Positions 53,702 to 63,740 of a DNA stretch of 64,000 nt are shown here, in pieces. The notes under the pieces are model-generated. The model searched no databases and had not been told where the DNA came from. It worked only from the letters and a program-made list of their open reading frames with translations. The stretch covers positions 1,994,001-2,058,000 of the forward strand of contig NZ_JAUTBJ010000002.1 in NCBI RefSeq assembly GCF_030819175.1, read 5' to 3'. Source of the DNA: Sphingomonas sp. SORGH_AS_0879 (lineage in GTDB: Bacteria > Pseudomonadota > Alphaproteobacteria > Sphingomonadales > Sphingomonadaceae). The position numbers and the translations under genes are program-made. How positions within the stretch are numbered: the stretch's first letter is position 1; each line of letters opens with the position of its first letter.

Positions 53702-54432
53702 TCCGCCGCCACGAAGAACAGCCCGTCGGACGGCGCATTGAGCCCCAGTTGCGCGCGGTCGCGCGCCGCCAGCGCCGCCGCGACATCGTCGGGCGACCAG
53801 CGGCCCATGCCGACCAGCGCGAGGCATCCGACCATCGACCGCACCTGATGATGCAGGAAGGAGCGGGCGGCGGCGCGGATATAAAGGCGCGCGCCGTCCC
53901 GCTCGACCGACAACAGGTCCAGCGTCCGCACCGGGCTGTCCGCCTGGCAATGGACCGAGCGGAAGGTGGTGAAGTCGTGCCGCCCGACCAGATGCGCAGC
54001 GGCCTGAGCCATCGCGGCCTCGTCCAGCGGCTGAGGCACCTGCCATGCCAGCCCCGCCTCGAAGGTCAGCGGCGCGCGGCGGTTGACGATGCGATATTCA
54101 TAGGACCGGCGGATGCACGAGAAGCGCGCGTGCCAGTCGTCCGCGACCTCGACACAATCCAGCACTGCCACCGGCGCAGGCCGGGCGCGGGCGTTGATCG
54201 CCTCCATCAGCCGAAAGGGCGCGATCGGCTTGGCGATATCGACATGCGCGCGCATCGCCAGCCCATGGACCCCCGCATCGGTCCGGCCCGCCGCATGGAC
54301 GGCGGTCCGCTCGCCCGTCACGGCATGGATCGCGTCCTCCAGCGTCTGCTGCACGCTGGGTCCGTGCGACTGGCGTTGCCAGCCCATGAAGGGCCGCCCG
54401 TCATATTCCACCGTCAGGGCGAAGCGCGTCAA
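53683..54432 (-). CDS. truA: tRNA pseudouridine(38-40) synthase
   Basis: A 249-residue TruA, making pseudouridine at positions 38-40 of tRNA anticodon arms. The catalytic Asp lies in [12 protein letters not shown]; other motifs are [20 protein letters not shown] and [12 protein letters not shown]. Its start overlaps the fmt stop by 4 bases, so it is translated with fmt, as in other alphaproteobacteria. Full length and normal. Confidence 0.96.
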   Translation of the reverse strand: MTRFALTVEYDGRPFMGWQRQSHGPSVQQTLEDAIHAVTGERTAVHAAGRTDAGVHGLAMRAHVDIAKPIAPFRLMEAINARARPAPVAVLDCVEVADDWHARFSCIRRSYEYRIVNRRAPLTFEAGLAWQVPQPLDEAAMAQAAAHLVGRHDFTTFRSVHCQADSPVRTLDLLSVERDGARLYIRAAARSFLHHQVRSMVGCLALVGMGRWSPDDVAAALAARDRAQLGLNAPSDGLFFVAADYPDAG

Positions 54433-55334
54433 AGCCGGGTGCCCGCCGGGATCGGAAAGCCGCGCAGCAGATCCTCCGCGCTCGACACGCCGCGCCCGGC
54501 ACGCTGGACGGTGACGGGGCGGATCGCACCGTCGCCACAGGCGATGGCCAACCGGTCGTCCAGCACCTCACCAGCGGGGCCCGCCCCGTCCTCGACCTCG
54601 GCGGACAAGACCTTGATGCGTTCCCCCTGATATTCCAGCCACGCGCCGGGGGCGGGGTGGAAGGCGCGGACCTGTCGCTCCAGTTCGACCGCGCTTCGGG
54701 TAAAGTCGAACCGTGTTTCGGCCTTGTCGATCTTGCTGGCATAGGTGACGCCCTCGACCGGCTGGGGGCGGGGCGGATAGCGTTCCGGATCGGCGAGCAC
54801 ACGGACCATCAGTTCGGCTCCCATGGCGGCGAGTTCTTCGGTCAGTTCACCGGTGGTCTTGCGCCCGATCGGGGTCGATCCCTCCAGCCGCACCGGACCG
54901 GTGTCGAGCCCCGCCTCCATCTGCATGATCCCGACGCCGGTCACCGCATCGCCCGCCAGGATCGCCCGCTGGATCGGCGCCGCGCCACGCCATCGGGGCA
55001 ACAGCGAGCCATGGACGTTCAGGCACCCCAGGCGCGGCGCGGCCAGGATCGGCGGGGGCAGGATCAGGCCATAGGCCGCCACGACCGCGACATCGGCCCC
55101 GAAAGCCGCAAAACGCTCCTGTTCCTCGGATGAGCGCAGGCTGACCGGGGTCAGGACCGGAATGCCCAGCGCCTCCGCCGCCTGCTGCACGGGCGACGCC
55201 ACCAATTGCCGCCCGCGTCGCCCGCCGGGGCGTGGCGGTTGGCTATAGCTGGCGACGATCTCGTGCCCGGCCCGTGCCAGCGCTTCCAGAACCGGGACGG
55301 CGAAGCCCGGCGTACCCATGAAGATGATCCGCAT
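54429..55334 (-). CDS. fmt: Methionyl-tRNA formyltransferase
   Basis: A 301-residue Fmt that formylates initiator Met-tRNA. The start at 55334 ([19 protein letters not shown]) is where family members begin. Catalytic residues are in [19 protein letters not shown] (Asn, His) and [16 protein letters not shown] (Asp). The C-terminal OB-like domain has [11 protein letters not shown]. It lies opposite recR, with def further downstream on the other strand; fmt, def and recR thus cluster as in related genomes. Confidence 0.96.
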   Translation of the reverse strand: MRIIFMGTPGFAVPVLEALARAGHEIVASYSQPPRPGGRRGRQLVASPVQQAAEALGIPVLTPVSLRSSEEQERFAAFGADVAVVAAYGLILPPPILAAPRLGCLNVHGSLLPRWRGAAPIQRAILAGDAVTGVGIMQMEAGLDTGPVRLEGSTPIGRKTTGELTEELAAMGAELMVRVLADPERYPPRPQPVEGVTYASKIDKAETRFDFTRSAVELERQVRAFHPAPGAWLEYQGERIKVLSAEVEDGAGPAGEVLDDRLAIACGDGAIRPVTVQRAGRGVSSAEDLLRGFPIPAGTRL

Positions 55335-55388
55335 GGCGCATGTCTCTCTTCGCTGGCGGGATGGCGCGCAACCCCCTATCTGTTCGTC

Positions 55389-55985
55389 ATGGCATCCCCC
55401 GAGATCGAGGCGCTGACCCAGGCGCTGGCGCGTATTCCCGGCCTTGGCCCCCGATCGGCCCGACGCGCGGTTCTGCACCTGCTCAAGAAGCGCGAGGCGG
55501 CGTTGACCCCGTTGCTGACGGCGCTGGCGGCGGTGGAGGAGCGGCTGGAAACCTGTGCCGTATGCGGCAATATCGACACCGCCAATCCTTGCGCCATCTG
55601 TGTCGATCCCCGGCGCGACGCGGGCGCGCTGTGCGTCGTCGAGGAGGTGGCCGACCTGTGGGCGCTGGAGCGGTCGCGGCTGTTTCCGGGGCGCTTCCAT
55701 GTGCTGGGCGGACGGTTGTCGGCTCTCGAGGGCATCCGGCCCGAGGATCTGGCGATCGACGCGCTGGTCCGCCGGATCGAGGAGGGCGGGATCGACGAGG
55801 TCGTGCTCGCCATGAACGCCACGCTGGAGGGGCAGACCACCGCGCATTACATCGCCGAGCGGATCGAGCGTTTTCCGGTCCGGGTGACCCAGCTGGCGCA
55901 TGGCCTGCCGGTCGGGGGCGAACTCGACTATCTGGACGAGGGGACGCTGGCACAGGCGCTGCGGGCGCGGCGTCCGGTGGTCTGA
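55389..55985 (+). CDS. recR: Recombination mediator RecR
   Basis: A 198-residue RecR of the RecFOR pathway that loads RecA onto gapped DNA. The N-terminal HhH ([17 protein letters not shown]), a zinc finger of four Cys ([16 protein letters not shown]) and the Toprim domain ([26 protein letters not shown]) are all present. The start at 55389 (MASPEIEAL) fits the family; a longer upstream frame overlaps fmt and is not expected. def follows after 45 bases. Confidence 0.95.
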   Translation: MASPEIEALTQALARIPGLGPRSARRAVLHLLKKREAALTPLLTALAAVEERLETCAVCGNIDTANPCAICVDPRRDAGALCVVEEVADLWALERSRLFPGRFHVLGGRLSALEGIRPEDLAIDALVRRIEEGGIDEVVLAMNATLEGQTTAHYIAERIERFPVRVTQLAHGLPVGGELDYLDEGTLAQALRARRPVV

Positions 55986-56030
55986 TGCGCCGTCTTGACG
56001 GTCCACGGCCCGCACCGTAGCGAAACCGTC

Positions 56031-56552
56031 ATGGCCATTCTTCCGATCGTCGAAGTTCCCGACCCCCGCCTGCGTCTCGTCTCCAAGCCCGTGGAGGCGG
56101 TCGATGACTCGATCCGTCAGCTCGTCACCGACATGATCGACACCATGTACGACGCGCACGGCATCGGGCTGGCCGCGATCCAGGTGGGCGTCGACAAGCG
56201 CGTGCTGGTCATCGATCTTCAGGAGGAAGAGGATGAGGAGGGCAAACCGGTCAAGAACCCGCGCGCCTATATCAACCCCGAAATCCTGTCGGTCAGCGAA
56301 GAGCTATCAACCTATAACGAGGGCTGCCTGTCGATCCCCGAGCAATATGCCGAGGTGAAGCGCCCGGCCAAGTGCCAGGTCAAGTGGCTGGACGAAAAGG
56401 GCGAGGCGCATGAGGCCGAGCTGGACGGCCTGCTCGCCACCTGTATGCAGCATGAGATCGACCATCTGAACGGCGTGCTGTTCATCGATCATGTCAGCCG
56501 GTTGAAGCGCGACATGCTGATGCGCAAGCTGACCAAGCTGCGCAAGGGCTGA
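56031..56552 (+). CDS. def: Peptide deformylase
   Basis: A 173-residue zinc/iron deformylase removing the formyl group from nascent proteins. All three motifs are intact: [19 protein letters not shown] and [11 protein letters not shown]. The start at 56031 ([15 protein letters not shown]) is the standard one. An acidic insert, [10 protein letters not shown], in the CD-loop region is a little longer than in E. coli. It lies after recR on the same strand. Confidence 0.97.
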   Translation: MAILPIVEVPDPRLRLVSKPVEAVDDSIRQLVTDMIDTMYDAHGIGLAAIQVGVDKRVLVIDLQEEEDEEGKPVKNPRAYINPEILSVSEELSTYNEGCLSIPEQYAEVKRPAKCQVKWLDEKGEAHEAELDGLLATCMQHEIDHLNGVLFIDHVSRLKRDMLMRKLTKLRKG

Positions 56553-56648
56553 TCCCGGCCCGCATAAATCGGGCGGGGTCGATTGACCCTGTTCGATGCC
56601 CATCGTTCGTTCTATGTTCCGACCTGTCCTTGGTTCTGACAGGTTTAC

Positions 56649-58118
56649 ATGATGCCCGAATTGATCGTCGTCGCGCTTCTGGCGCTCCTGGTCGGGGGGC
56701 TGGCCGGTTGGCTGGCTGCAAAGCGTGCCGCCGATAGCCTCGCCGCCGAACTGGCCACTGCAAAGGCTCGCGCGGCGGAGGTCGATCCGCTGCGAGCCGC
56801 CCGCGATGTCGCCGAACGCGACAAGAGCGAGGCGCTACAGGCACTGGCCGAACTACGCGGTCGCGCCGCCGATCTGGACGTGATCCGGGCGGCGCGCGAC
56901 GCGGTGGAGGCGGAGCGCAACGCCGCACTGCGTGAGCTGGCGGAATTGCAGGCGCGCGCGCAGGAACGCGAGGCGGCGCATGCCCTGACGCTGGAGGCGC
57001 TGGGCAAGGCGCGCGAACAGATCAACACGCAATTCGGCGAAGCGGCGGCGCGCGCACTGGAAGTCGCGCAGCGCCAGTTCCTCGAACGTGCCGAGGCGCG
57101 GTTCCGCCAGTCGGAGGAGGCGTCGGGGCAGTCGCTCAAGGCACTGCTCGACCCGGTCCACCAGCGGCTGCAACGCTATGAGGAGGGTGTGCGCAAGGTC
57201 GAGGACGAACGCCGCGACGCCTTTGGGGAGTTGAAGGGCCAGATCGAGGCGATGCGGATCGGGCAGGAGCGCGTCTCGGGCGAGGCGGCCAAACTGGTCA
57301 ACGCACTGCGCAACGCCCCCAAGGCGCGAGGACGCTGGGGCGAACAGCAGCTTCGCAACGTGCTGGAAAGCTGCGGCCTGTCCGAACATGCCGATTTCCA
57401 GACCGAGGTCAGCGTGGCGGATGGCGAGGGCGGGCGGCTCCGCCCCGATGCGATCGTGCGCGTGCCGGGCGGCAAGGCGCTGGTTATCGATGCCAAGGTG
57501 TCGCTCAACGATTATCAGGACGCCTTCGGCGCGGTCGATGAGGTCGAACGGCTGGCGGGTCTGTCACGCCACGCCGCCGCGATGCGCGCGCATGTCAACG
57601 GCCTGGGCAACAAGAGCTATTGGAATCAGTTCGACGACGCGCCCGACTATGTCATCATGTTCGTGCCGGGCGAGCATTTCCTGTCGGCGGCGCTGGAGCA
57701 TGATCCGACCCTGTGGGACTTCGCGTTCGACAAGCGGGTGCTGCTGGCGACCCCGACCAACCTGATCGCCATCGCCCGCACGGTCGCGGCGGTGTGGCGG
57801 CAGGAAAAGCTGGCGCAGGAAGCCCGGCAGATCGGTGCGCTTGGCAAGGAGCTTTACGCACGGCTCGCGGTGATGGGCGGCCATGTGTCGAAACTGGGCA
57901 AGAATCTCGACACCGCGATGACGGCCTACAACGCCTTTGTCGGCAGTCTGGAGAGCCAGGTGCTCACCAGCGCGCGGCGGTTCGAGGCCCTGAACATCGA
58001 CACCGGCGGCAAGAGCATCGAACAGCCCCCTATCGGCGAACAGGCGACACGCCCGCTGACCAAGCTGATGCCGGTCGCGGAATTGACGGACGGCGGCGAG
58101 GGGGCGGACGTTTCCTGA
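56649..58118 (+). CDS. rmuC: DNA recombination protein RmuC
   Basis: A 489-residue RmuC. The N-terminal hydrophobic anchor (LIVVALLALLVGGLAGWLAA) is followed by a long Ala/Glu/Arg-rich coiled coil (about 30-190). The C-terminal nuclease-like domain contains RGRWGEQQLRNVLESCGL, DAIVRVPGGKALVIDAKVSL (PD-(D/E)XK-like, with Asp and AK) and FVPGEHFLSAAL. It limits inversions between repeats. Ends with a variable tail. The following 305 bases hold only repeats. Confidence 0.92.
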   Translation: MMPELIVVALLALLVGGLAGWLAAKRAADSLAAELATAKARAAEVDPLRAARDVAERDKSEALQALAELRGRAADLDVIRAARDAVEAERNAALRELAELQARAQEREAAHALTLEALGKAREQINTQFGEAAARALEVAQRQFLERAEARFRQSEEASGQSLKALLDPVHQRLQRYEEGVRKVEDERRDAFGELKGQIEAMRIGQERVSGEAAKLVNALRNAPKARGRWGEQQLRNVLESCGLSEHADFQTEVSVADGEGGRLRPDAIVRVPGGKALVIDAKVSLNDYQDAFGAVDEVERLAGLSRHAAAMRAHVNGLGNKSYWNQFDDAPDYVIMFVPGEHFLSAALEHDPTLWDFAFDKRVLLATPTNLIAIARTVAAVWRQEKLAQEARQIGALGKELYARLAVMGGHVSKLGKNLDTAMTAYNAFVGSLESQVLTSARRFEALNIDTGGKSIEQPPIGEQATRPLTKLMPVAELTDGGEGADVS

Positions 58119-58170
58119 CCTTCGTCAATGGTTCGGGGGGCTCGGGCTCGCGATGGCGACCGCCGATCGC

Positions 58171-58407
58171 AACGAGCAAAGTCGAAGGGCATGAGATTGC
58201 GCTCGCGGTTAGGGCGCGGCGTGGCCTTCGACTTCGCTCAGGCTGAACGGGGGGATGGTTTCAGGCGCCTTTGCGTCGCTTGATCGCCACATTCAGAGTG
58301 CCCCCGCACTCCCGAACCTCCGTTCGCACTGAGCGAAGTCGAAGTGCACGGAGTCGCGCTCGCAACTAAGGCGTGGCGCGGCCTTCGGCTTCGCTCAGAC
58401 CGAACGG
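58171..58407. repeat. Cluster of family A REP-like arms
   Basis: One perfect arm (58223-58250), two diverged arms in opposite orientation (58320-58347 and 58380-58407), and a partial one near 58171-58190. All share the TTCGCTCAG core. They fill the 305-base gap between rmuC and the SpoU methyltransferase gene. I see no gene in that gap. Confidence 0.8.
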
Positions 58408-58423
58408 AAGCCCAAAACGGCGG

Positions 58424-59236
58424 TCACCCCGCCTTTGCGCCACCTTGCTGGGCCAGCACTTCATAGGCCATCACCGCCGTCGCGACCGCAGCGTTCAGGC
58501 TGTCCGCCTTGCCGAGCATCGGAATCTTGACCAGCGTATCGCAGGCGGCGGCATAGTCGTCCGGCATCCCTTGCGCCTCGTTACCGGTCAGCAGGAAGGT
58601 CGGAGCCGAATAACGCGCCGTGCGGTAATCCGAATCGGTGTCGAGGCTCAGGCCGACCAATTGCCCCGGCCCCTGGCGCAGCCAGTCGAGGAAAGCCTGC
58701 CATTCACAACGCACGATCGGCACGGTGAACAGCGCCCCCATGCTGGCGCGCACCGCCTCGACCGAGAAGGGGTCGACGCATTCGCCGATCAGGATCAGGC
58801 CGCCCGCGCCGACCGCATCCCCGGTGCGCAATATGGTCCCCAGATTGCCCGGATCGCGTAAGCGTTCGGCCACCAGCCAGATGCCCGAGGACGACCGGTC
58901 GAGCGCGTCGAGCGTGACCGCGAGTTCCTCGAACACCCCGACGACCGCCTGCGGATTGTCCTTGCCGGACAGCTTGGACAGGATGTCGGGCGTCGTCTCG
59001 ATCGCCTCGCCCTCCGACGCTTCGACCGCGTCGATCAGTTCGCGCACTAGCGGATGGCCCGCTGACGGCTTGGCATAGAAGAGCAAGGTGGGCAGACGCC
59101 CCGTCTCACGCGCTTCGGTCAGGATGCGCAGCCCCTCGGCGAGGAACTGGCGCGACTGCTTGCGGTGGCGCTTGTCGCGCAGGTCGCGGGCCCACTTGAT
59201 CAGCGGGTTGGAATAAGCGGTAATCTCGCGGGGCAT
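58424..59236 (-). CDS. TrmH/SpoU-family RNA 2'-O-methyltransferase
   Basis: A 270-residue SpoU-class enzyme. The N-terminal L30e-like substrate-binding domain (about 15-105) contains KQSRQFLAEGLRIL. The SPOUT domain shows the three motifs: RDPGNLGTILRTGDAVGA, FLLTGNEAQGMPDD and IPMLGKADSLNAAVATAVMAYE. The target may be 23S rRNA or tRNA. The start overlaps the HPr stop (ATGA), so it ends the PTS gene run; this link is seen in other sphingomonads as far as I recall. Confidence 0.92.
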   Translation of the reverse strand: MPREITAYSNPLIKWARDLRDKRHRKQSRQFLAEGLRILTEARETGRLPTLLFYAKPSAGHPLVRELIDAVEASEGEAIETTPDILSKLSGKDNPQAVVGVFEELAVTLDALDRSSSGIWLVAERLRDPGNLGTILRTGDAVGAGGLILIGECVDPFSVEAVRASMGALFTVPIVRCEWQAFLDWLRQGPGQLVGLSLDTDSDYRTARYSAPTFLLTGNEAQGMPDDYAAACDTLVKIPMLGKADSLNAAVATAVMAYEVLAQQGGAKAG

Positions 59237-59508
59237 CAGTCTTCGCCGAACTTCGCTTCCACGAGCGCGACCAGCGCCTCGATTGTCTCACCGGCGCCGT
59301 CGCCTTCGGCGCTGATCGTGATGGTGTCGCCCATCGCGGCGCCCAGCATCATCAGGCCCATGATCGAGGTGCCCGTCACCATGCTGCCATCCTTGCCGAC
59401 CCGCACTTCGCAGGGCTGGCTGGAGGCGAGGGTGACGAACTTGGCGCTGGCGCGGGCATGAAGGCCGCGGCGGTTGGTGATGAGGACGGTCCGCGTCTGC
59501 TCCGTCAT
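59236..59508 (-). CDS. ptsH: HPr-like phosphocarrier protein
   Basis: A 90-residue HPr. The phosphorylated H17 lies in RRGLHARASAKF, and the regulatory Ser in MVTGTSIMGLMML at S48, the site used by HprK. With EIIA, HprK and RapZ upstream and no sugar-transporting EII in sight, this is the regulatory alphaproteobacterial PTS (Npr type), not sugar uptake. It overlaps the EIIA stop by 4 bases. Confidence 0.95.
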   Translation of the reverse strand: MTEQTRTVLITNRRGLHARASAKFVTLASSQPCEVRVGKDGSMVTGTSIMGLMMLGAAMGDTITISAEGDGAGETIEALVALVEAKFGED

Positions 59509-59921
59509 GCGGCGGCCTCGCCCAGCACCTCGGAGGCGACCGAGATATATTTGCGCCCCGCCTCGCGCGCGGCGGCGACGGCATCGACCACCTGCATCGA
59601 CTTGCGCGCCGAACCCAGGCGGATCAGCATCGGCAGGTTCATCCCCGCGATCACCTCGACCCGGCCCCGTTCCATCAGCGAGATGGCGAGGTTGGAGGGG
59701 GTGCCGCCGAACAGGTCGGTCAGCACGATCACGCCGCGCCCCGCATCGACCGTGCCGATGGCGGCGGCGATGTCGGCGCGGCGTTCCTCCATATCGTCCT
59801 CGGGCCCGATCGCGATGGTCGCGATCCGTTCCTGTGGGCCGACCACATGAATCATCGCGGTCACGAACTCATCGGCGAGCCGCCCGTGCGTCACCAGAAC
59901 CAGACCGATCATGTCAGACAC
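59505..59921 (-). CDS. PTS EIIA component, mannose-family type
   Basis: A 138-residue EIIA of the mannose (PTS-EIIA-Man) fold, one of the two types used in the alphaproteobacterial regulatory PTS. The active His is H12 (GLVLVTHGRLADEF). The second motif is VIVLTDLFGGTPSNLA. GTG at 59921 is the frame start; the ATG at 59912 is a likely alternative. It lies between rapZ and HPr in one transcript. Confidence 0.93.
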   Translation of the reverse strand: MSDMIGLVLVTHGRLADEFVTAMIHVVGPQERIATIAIGPEDDMEERRADIAAAIGTVDAGRGVIVLTDLFGGTPSNLAISLMERGRVEVIAGMNLPMLIRLGSARKSMQVVDAVAAAREAGRKYISVASEVLGEAAA

Positions 59922-59930
59922 GCATATCCA

Positions 59931-60842
59931 TCATTGCTTGGCCGGCCCGGCTTCCAGTGAGTCTTTCGGCACGGCACTCAAATCACGATGTACCACCGTG
60001 GGGGAAAAACCGTCCCGGCGCAACCGTCCCGCGATCCGTTCGGCGACATGGACGGAGCGGTGTCTCCCTCCGGTACACCCGATCGCGATGGTGATATAGG
60101 ACTTGCCCGAGGCGATGTAGCGGGGGACCAGCGTTTCCAGCAACGTCTCGATCTGGCCGAGCGAAGTCTCATAGGCCGGGTCGTGCCGGATATAGTCGAT
60201 CACGCCTTGGTCCCGCCCGGTGCCGGGGCGCAATTCGGCGGACCAGTGGGGATTGCGCAGGAAGCGCATGTCGAACACCAGATCGGCATTGCGCGGCAGC
60301 CCCTTGGAAAAGCCGAAGGACATGACGGTCAGCACAGGCTCGCTCAGCCCTTCGACCGCGTAGTTGGCGCGGATCCACTGGCCCAGATCGTTGCTGGTCA
60401 TGTTGGTCGTGTCCAGCAGCCGGTCGGCCATGTCGCGCAAGGGAGCGAGCAGGGTGCGCTCATGCGCGATCCCGTCATCGGCGGCGCGGTCCATCGCCAG
60501 CGGATGGCGGTGGCGCGTCTCGGCATAACGGCGCTTCAGTTCCTCACCGCCGCAATTGAGGAACAGCGTCTCGATCGCCAGACTGGGGCTCTCGTTCAGG
60601 CGGCGGATGCTCTGGGCGATGTGCTCGGGCGCGAAGTCGCGAGTGCGCACGCCGATGCTGATCGCAAGCGGGCGGTTCTTGCCCTCCATGCCGCGCGGCG
60701 GTGCGGCTTCCAGCAGACCGTCGAGCAGGAAGAGCGGCAGGTTGTCGACCACCTCCCACCCCAGATCCTCCAGCGTCTTCAGCGTGGTGGAGGTGCCGGC
60801 GCCGGACATGCCGGTGACCAACAATATGCGTTTGCGATCCAT
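59931..60842 (-). CDS. rapZ: RapZ-like nucleotide-binding protein with altered Walker A
   Basis: A 303-residue RapZ/YvcJ-family protein. In enterobacteria it acts as an RNA adaptor in glucosamine-6-phosphate control; in alphaproteobacteria its role is less clear. The P-loop is GMSGAGTST (residues 11-19); T17 replaces the usual Lys of GxxGxGK(S/T), read directly from codon ACC. The rest is intact: LEDLGWEVVDNLP, MSFGFSKGLP, DMRFLRNP, and the C-terminal GCTGGRHRSVHVAE. The TGATG overlap with hprK shows coupling. Confidence 0.92.
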   Translation of the reverse strand: MDRKRILLVTGMSGAGTSTTLKTLEDLGWEVVDNLPLFLLDGLLEAAPPRGMEGKNRPLAISIGVRTRDFAPEHIAQSIRRLNESPSLAIETLFLNCGGEELKRRYAETRHRHPLAMDRAADDGIAHERTLLAPLRDMADRLLDTTNMTSNDLGQWIRANYAVEGLSEPVLTVMSFGFSKGLPRNADLVFDMRFLRNPHWSAELRPGTGRDQGVIDYIRHDPAYETSLGQIETLLETLVPRYIASGKSYITIAIGCTGGRHRSVHVAERIAGRLRRDGFSPTVVHRDLSAVPKDSLEAGPAKQ

Positions 60843-61291
60843 CACGGACGGTCCTTGTGACGCTTGGCCAGTAATTCGACCTTGATCGGGGCCGAAGCGG
60901 GGAAGGGGTTCAGCCTGTAGAGCGGAAGTGTGACGCCCGCGATGACCCTTTCGGCGGGCTCGGGCAAGCGGTCTTCGGCCTCGGCGCTCAGGTCGATCAC
61001 GAAGGATATGGTGGTCGCACGGCGATGCGCCAAGGTGATGATCCCGACGCCGCGAACCTCGATCAGTCCGGCGATCGTATCCGGGACGGTCGCGTGAAGG
61101 CGTCCGTTCAGAGCATCGACCCGGACATAGTCGTCGCCGACCAGGATTGCCCCCCGATCGATGAGACGCAGGGCAAGATCCGACTTGCCCGCGCCCGATC
61201 GTCCGCACAGCAACAGCCCGACATCGCCGATCGCGATGCAGGTCGCGTGGACCAGTTCGCCCGCTCCGGCGGATGGCGCGTCCCCGATCAC
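60842..61291 (-). CDS. hprK: Short HPr kinase/phosphatase
   Basis: A 149-residue HprK, the truncated form of alphaproteobacteria, lacking the N-terminal domain of the Gram-positive enzyme. The Walker A is intact (GRSGAGKSD, residues 30-38), with GAILVGDDYV and RGVGIITL (HPr-binding region) following. It phosphorylates HPr at Ser. Located directly after chvG with a 4-base overlap, the classic chvI-chvG-hprK arrangement. Confidence 0.93.
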   Translation of the reverse strand: MIGDAPSAGAGELVHATCIAIGDVGLLLCGRSGAGKSDLALRLIDRGAILVGDDYVRVDALNGRLHATVPDTIAGLIEVRGVGIITLAHRRATTISFVIDLSAEAEDRLPEPAERVIAGVTLPLYRLNPFPASAPIKVELLAKRHKDRP

Positions 61292-62853
61292 AGGACGGGG
61301 GCGAGCGGCAGGCGGACGACGAAGCGCGCGCCGCTCAACCGGTCTTCGCGCGATTCGACATGAATGCGGCCCTGATGCGCCTCGACGATGGTGCGCGCGA
61401 TGGCCAGGCCCAGCCCCGAATGCTGGCCGAACCCTTCCGAACTGGGGCGGATCGAATGGAAGCGGCGGAAGATCGCTTCACGCGCGTCTTTCGGAACGCC
61501 GGGGCCTTCATCCTCGACCCGGACGACCAGATCGTCCTGTTCGCGAGACAGGCTGATTGCGACGACCGCTTCGTCGGGGGAAAAGGACAGGGCGTTGGAG
61601 ATCAGATTCTCGAACACCCGCTCCAGCCGCGCGCCCTCGCCCGTGATGATCGCTGGGCCGGGTTCGGTGGCGTCGAAGCGCAGGCGGATGCCACGCTCGA
61701 CCCCACGCGCCTCGCGCTGGTCGATCAGCCCGGCGAGCAGGGCGTGGAGATCGACCGGATCGAACTTGGCGCGGCTCAACTGCGCGTCCAGCCGCGAGGC
61801 ATCGGATATGTCGGTGATCAGCCGGTCGAGCCGACGCACATCGTCGCGGACGATCGCCAGCAACTGCGCCTGGAGATCGGGGTCGTGGACCGTCTCCAGC
61901 GTATCGACGGCGGAGCGGAGCGAGGCGAGGGGGTTCTTGAGCTCATGTGTGACGTCGGCGGCGAAGGCCTCGGTCGCGTCGATCCGGGCGCGCAGGGCCA
62001 GGCTCATGTCCGACAGCGCGCGGGCGAGCATCCCCAGTTCGTCGCGACGATCCGGCAGGCGGGGCACCACGACCTCGCGTGCGCGCCCCAGACGAACGCG
62101 GACGGCGGCGCGCGCCAGTCGCCGCAACGGACGGACGATGGTACGCGCGAGGAACAGCGACAACAGCACCGAGATCAGCGCGACCAGCGCGAGGAGGACG
62201 CTCAACCGGAACCGCTCGATCCGCACCGTCTCGGTGATGAAGCGCGCATTCTCGGTCGCCATGATCGCGCCGCCGCTGGGCAGGGGTGCGGCGGCGGTGA
62301 TGACGGGGGTGCGATCGGGCGCGCGCCAGACCGAGGCGGAGATACCCCCTTGGCGGGCCGCGCGGACATCGGGCCATTCCGCGCCTTCGCGCCGCTCGCG
62401 GTAGAGCGGGGGGCGGGCGGCGCCGACCACCGTATCGATCCCGGCGTCGAGGAAGCGCGCGATCGACTGCCCCAGGTCCTGTTTGTCGGGATCGCGCAGC
62501 ACGACGTTGCGGATACCCAGCGCACGGCTGTCCCCGACCAGTCGTCCGGCCGCGTCGAACAGCCGGACCCGCGCGCCCGTATCCCGCGCCAGCCGCGTGA
62601 CCAGCCGGTCGCGCTCCTCGCTCCGCACCGAGGTCAGCGCCTCGCCCATCAGGCGAACCTCACGCAACGACTGGGCGACGCGATTGTCGAGCAGTCTCGC
62701 GCGGTAGGAGTCGAGATAGAAGAAGCCACCGGCGAGCAACAACAGTGCGAAAATGTTGATCGCCAGAATCCGCTGGGTCAGCGAAATCTGGCCCGACCAG
62801 CGCAACGCCAGGTCGGGGGCTTCACTCCTCGGAGAATCGGTAGCCGGCGCCAT
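61288..62853 (-). CDS. chvG: Sensor histidine kinase ChvG
   Basis: A 521-residue membrane kinase. The first helix is [19 protein letters not shown]; a periplasmic domain of about 200 residues follows, then a second helix ([20 protein letters not shown]), HAMP, and HisKA with H303 ([15 protein letters not shown]). The ATPase core has [22 protein letters not shown] and [14 protein letters not shown]. It matches ChvG/ExoS, which senses acid or envelope conditions. The start at 62853 is uncertain; it overlaps chvI by 32 bases. hprK follows. Confidence 0.92.
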   Translation of the reverse strand: MAPATDSPRSEAPDLALRWSGQISLTQRILAINIFALLLLAGGFFYLDSYRARLLDNRVAQSLREVRLMGEALTSVRSEERDRLVTRLARDTGARVRLFDAAGRLVGDSRALGIRNVVLRDPDKQDLGQSIARFLDAGIDTVVGAARPPLYRERREGAEWPDVRAARQGGISASVWRAPDRTPVITAAAPLPSGGAIMATENARFITETVRIERFRLSVLLALVALISVLLSLFLARTIVRPLRRLARAAVRVRLGRAREVVVPRLPDRRDELGMLARALSDMSLALRARIDATEAFAADVTHELKNPLASLRSAVDTLETVHDPDLQAQLLAIVRDDVRRLDRLITDISDASRLDAQLSRAKFDPVDLHALLAGLIDQREARGVERGIRLRFDATEPGPAIITGEGARLERVFENLISNALSFSPDEAVVAISLSREQDDLVVRVEDEGPGVPKDAREAIFRRFHSIRPSSEGFGQHSGLGLAIARTIVEAHQGRIHVESREDRLSGARFVVRLPLAPVL

Positions 62854-63529
62854 AGAGCGTCTCGATGGCGTCGAATTCGGGGTCTGCCTGTCGGAACTTG
62901 CGGCGCAGACGCTTGATATGGCTGTCGATCGTGCGGTCGTCGACATAGATGTCGTCCTGATAGGCCGCGTCCATCAACTGGTTGCGGGTGCGCACGATGC
63001 CGGGGCGCTGGGCCAGCGTCTCCAGGATCAGGAATTCGGTGACGGTCAGGGTGACGGGCTCGCCTTTCCACGTCACCCGGTGCCGTGCCGGGTCCATCGC
63101 CAGCGCGCCACGGGTCAGCGGCCCCTGCGCGTCGGCGGCGGGCGTTCCCTGCGGCGTCCCGACATATTCCGACCGGCGCAGGATCGCGCGGATGCGCGCG
63201 ATCAGCAGCCGCTGTGAGAAGGGCTTGGCGATATAATCGTCCGCGCCCATCGCCAGGCCCAGCGCCTCGTCCAGTTCGTCATCCTTGCTGGTCAGGAAAA
63301 TCACCGGAATCTGGCTCTTCTCACGCAGCCGGCGCAGCAGCTCCAGCCCGTCCATGCGCGGCATCTTGATATCGAAGATGGCCAGATCGGGCGGATTGTC
63401 GATCAGCGCCTTCAGCGCCGCTTCGCCATCGGCATAGATTCGCGTGACGAACCCTTCCGCCTGAAGCGCGATCGATACGGATGTCAGGATGTTACGGTCG
63501 TCGTCGACCAGCGCGATCGTCGCCGTCAT
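62822..63529 (-). CDS. chvI: Response regulator ChvI
   Basis: A 235-residue OmpR-family regulator. The receiver carries [11 protein letters not shown] with D53 as phosphoacceptor ([12 protein letters not shown]), T and K in LTSKDDE and AKPF. The C-terminal winged helix has [21 protein letters not shown] and [17 protein letters not shown]. It is divergent from pckA, and the order pckA / chvI-chvG-hprK is conserved in alphaproteobacteria. The start at 63529 is the family start. Confidence 0.95.
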   Translation of the reverse strand: MTATIALVDDDRNILTSVSIALQAEGFVTRIYADGEAALKALIDNPPDLAIFDIKMPRMDGLELLRRLREKSQIPVIFLTSKDDELDEALGLAMGADDYIAKPFSQRLLIARIRAILRRSEYVGTPQGTPAADAQGPLTRGALAMDPARHRVTWKGEPVTLTVTEFLILETLAQRPGIVRTRNQLMDAAYQDDIYVDDRTIDSHIKRLRRKFRQADPEFDAIETLYGAGYRFSEE

Positions 63530-63740
63530 GCGATCAACCCCAGACCATTGTCGTGCGAAGGAACCGCCATGCGCCTCGGTTAAGCCAAAGCGGGACACGG
63601 CTCAACCGTCTTTGCACATCCGCCTGTTTGACGTGTTAAACAAACGCGCTATGGATCGTGCAACGCATACGTATTCGCATGCGGTGAGAAACGGTGGCCG
63701 GTCCATCGCGGTCGGCGCCCTGGGGAACGAGGAAGCTCTT
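63530..63740. promoter_or_regulatory. Divergent promoter region of chvI and pckA
   Basis: 211 bases between the two starts. A dyad, TGTTT-N8-AAACA (63625-63642), lies in the middle. Promoter boxes are not clear. It presumably holds both promoters. Confidence 0.45.
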
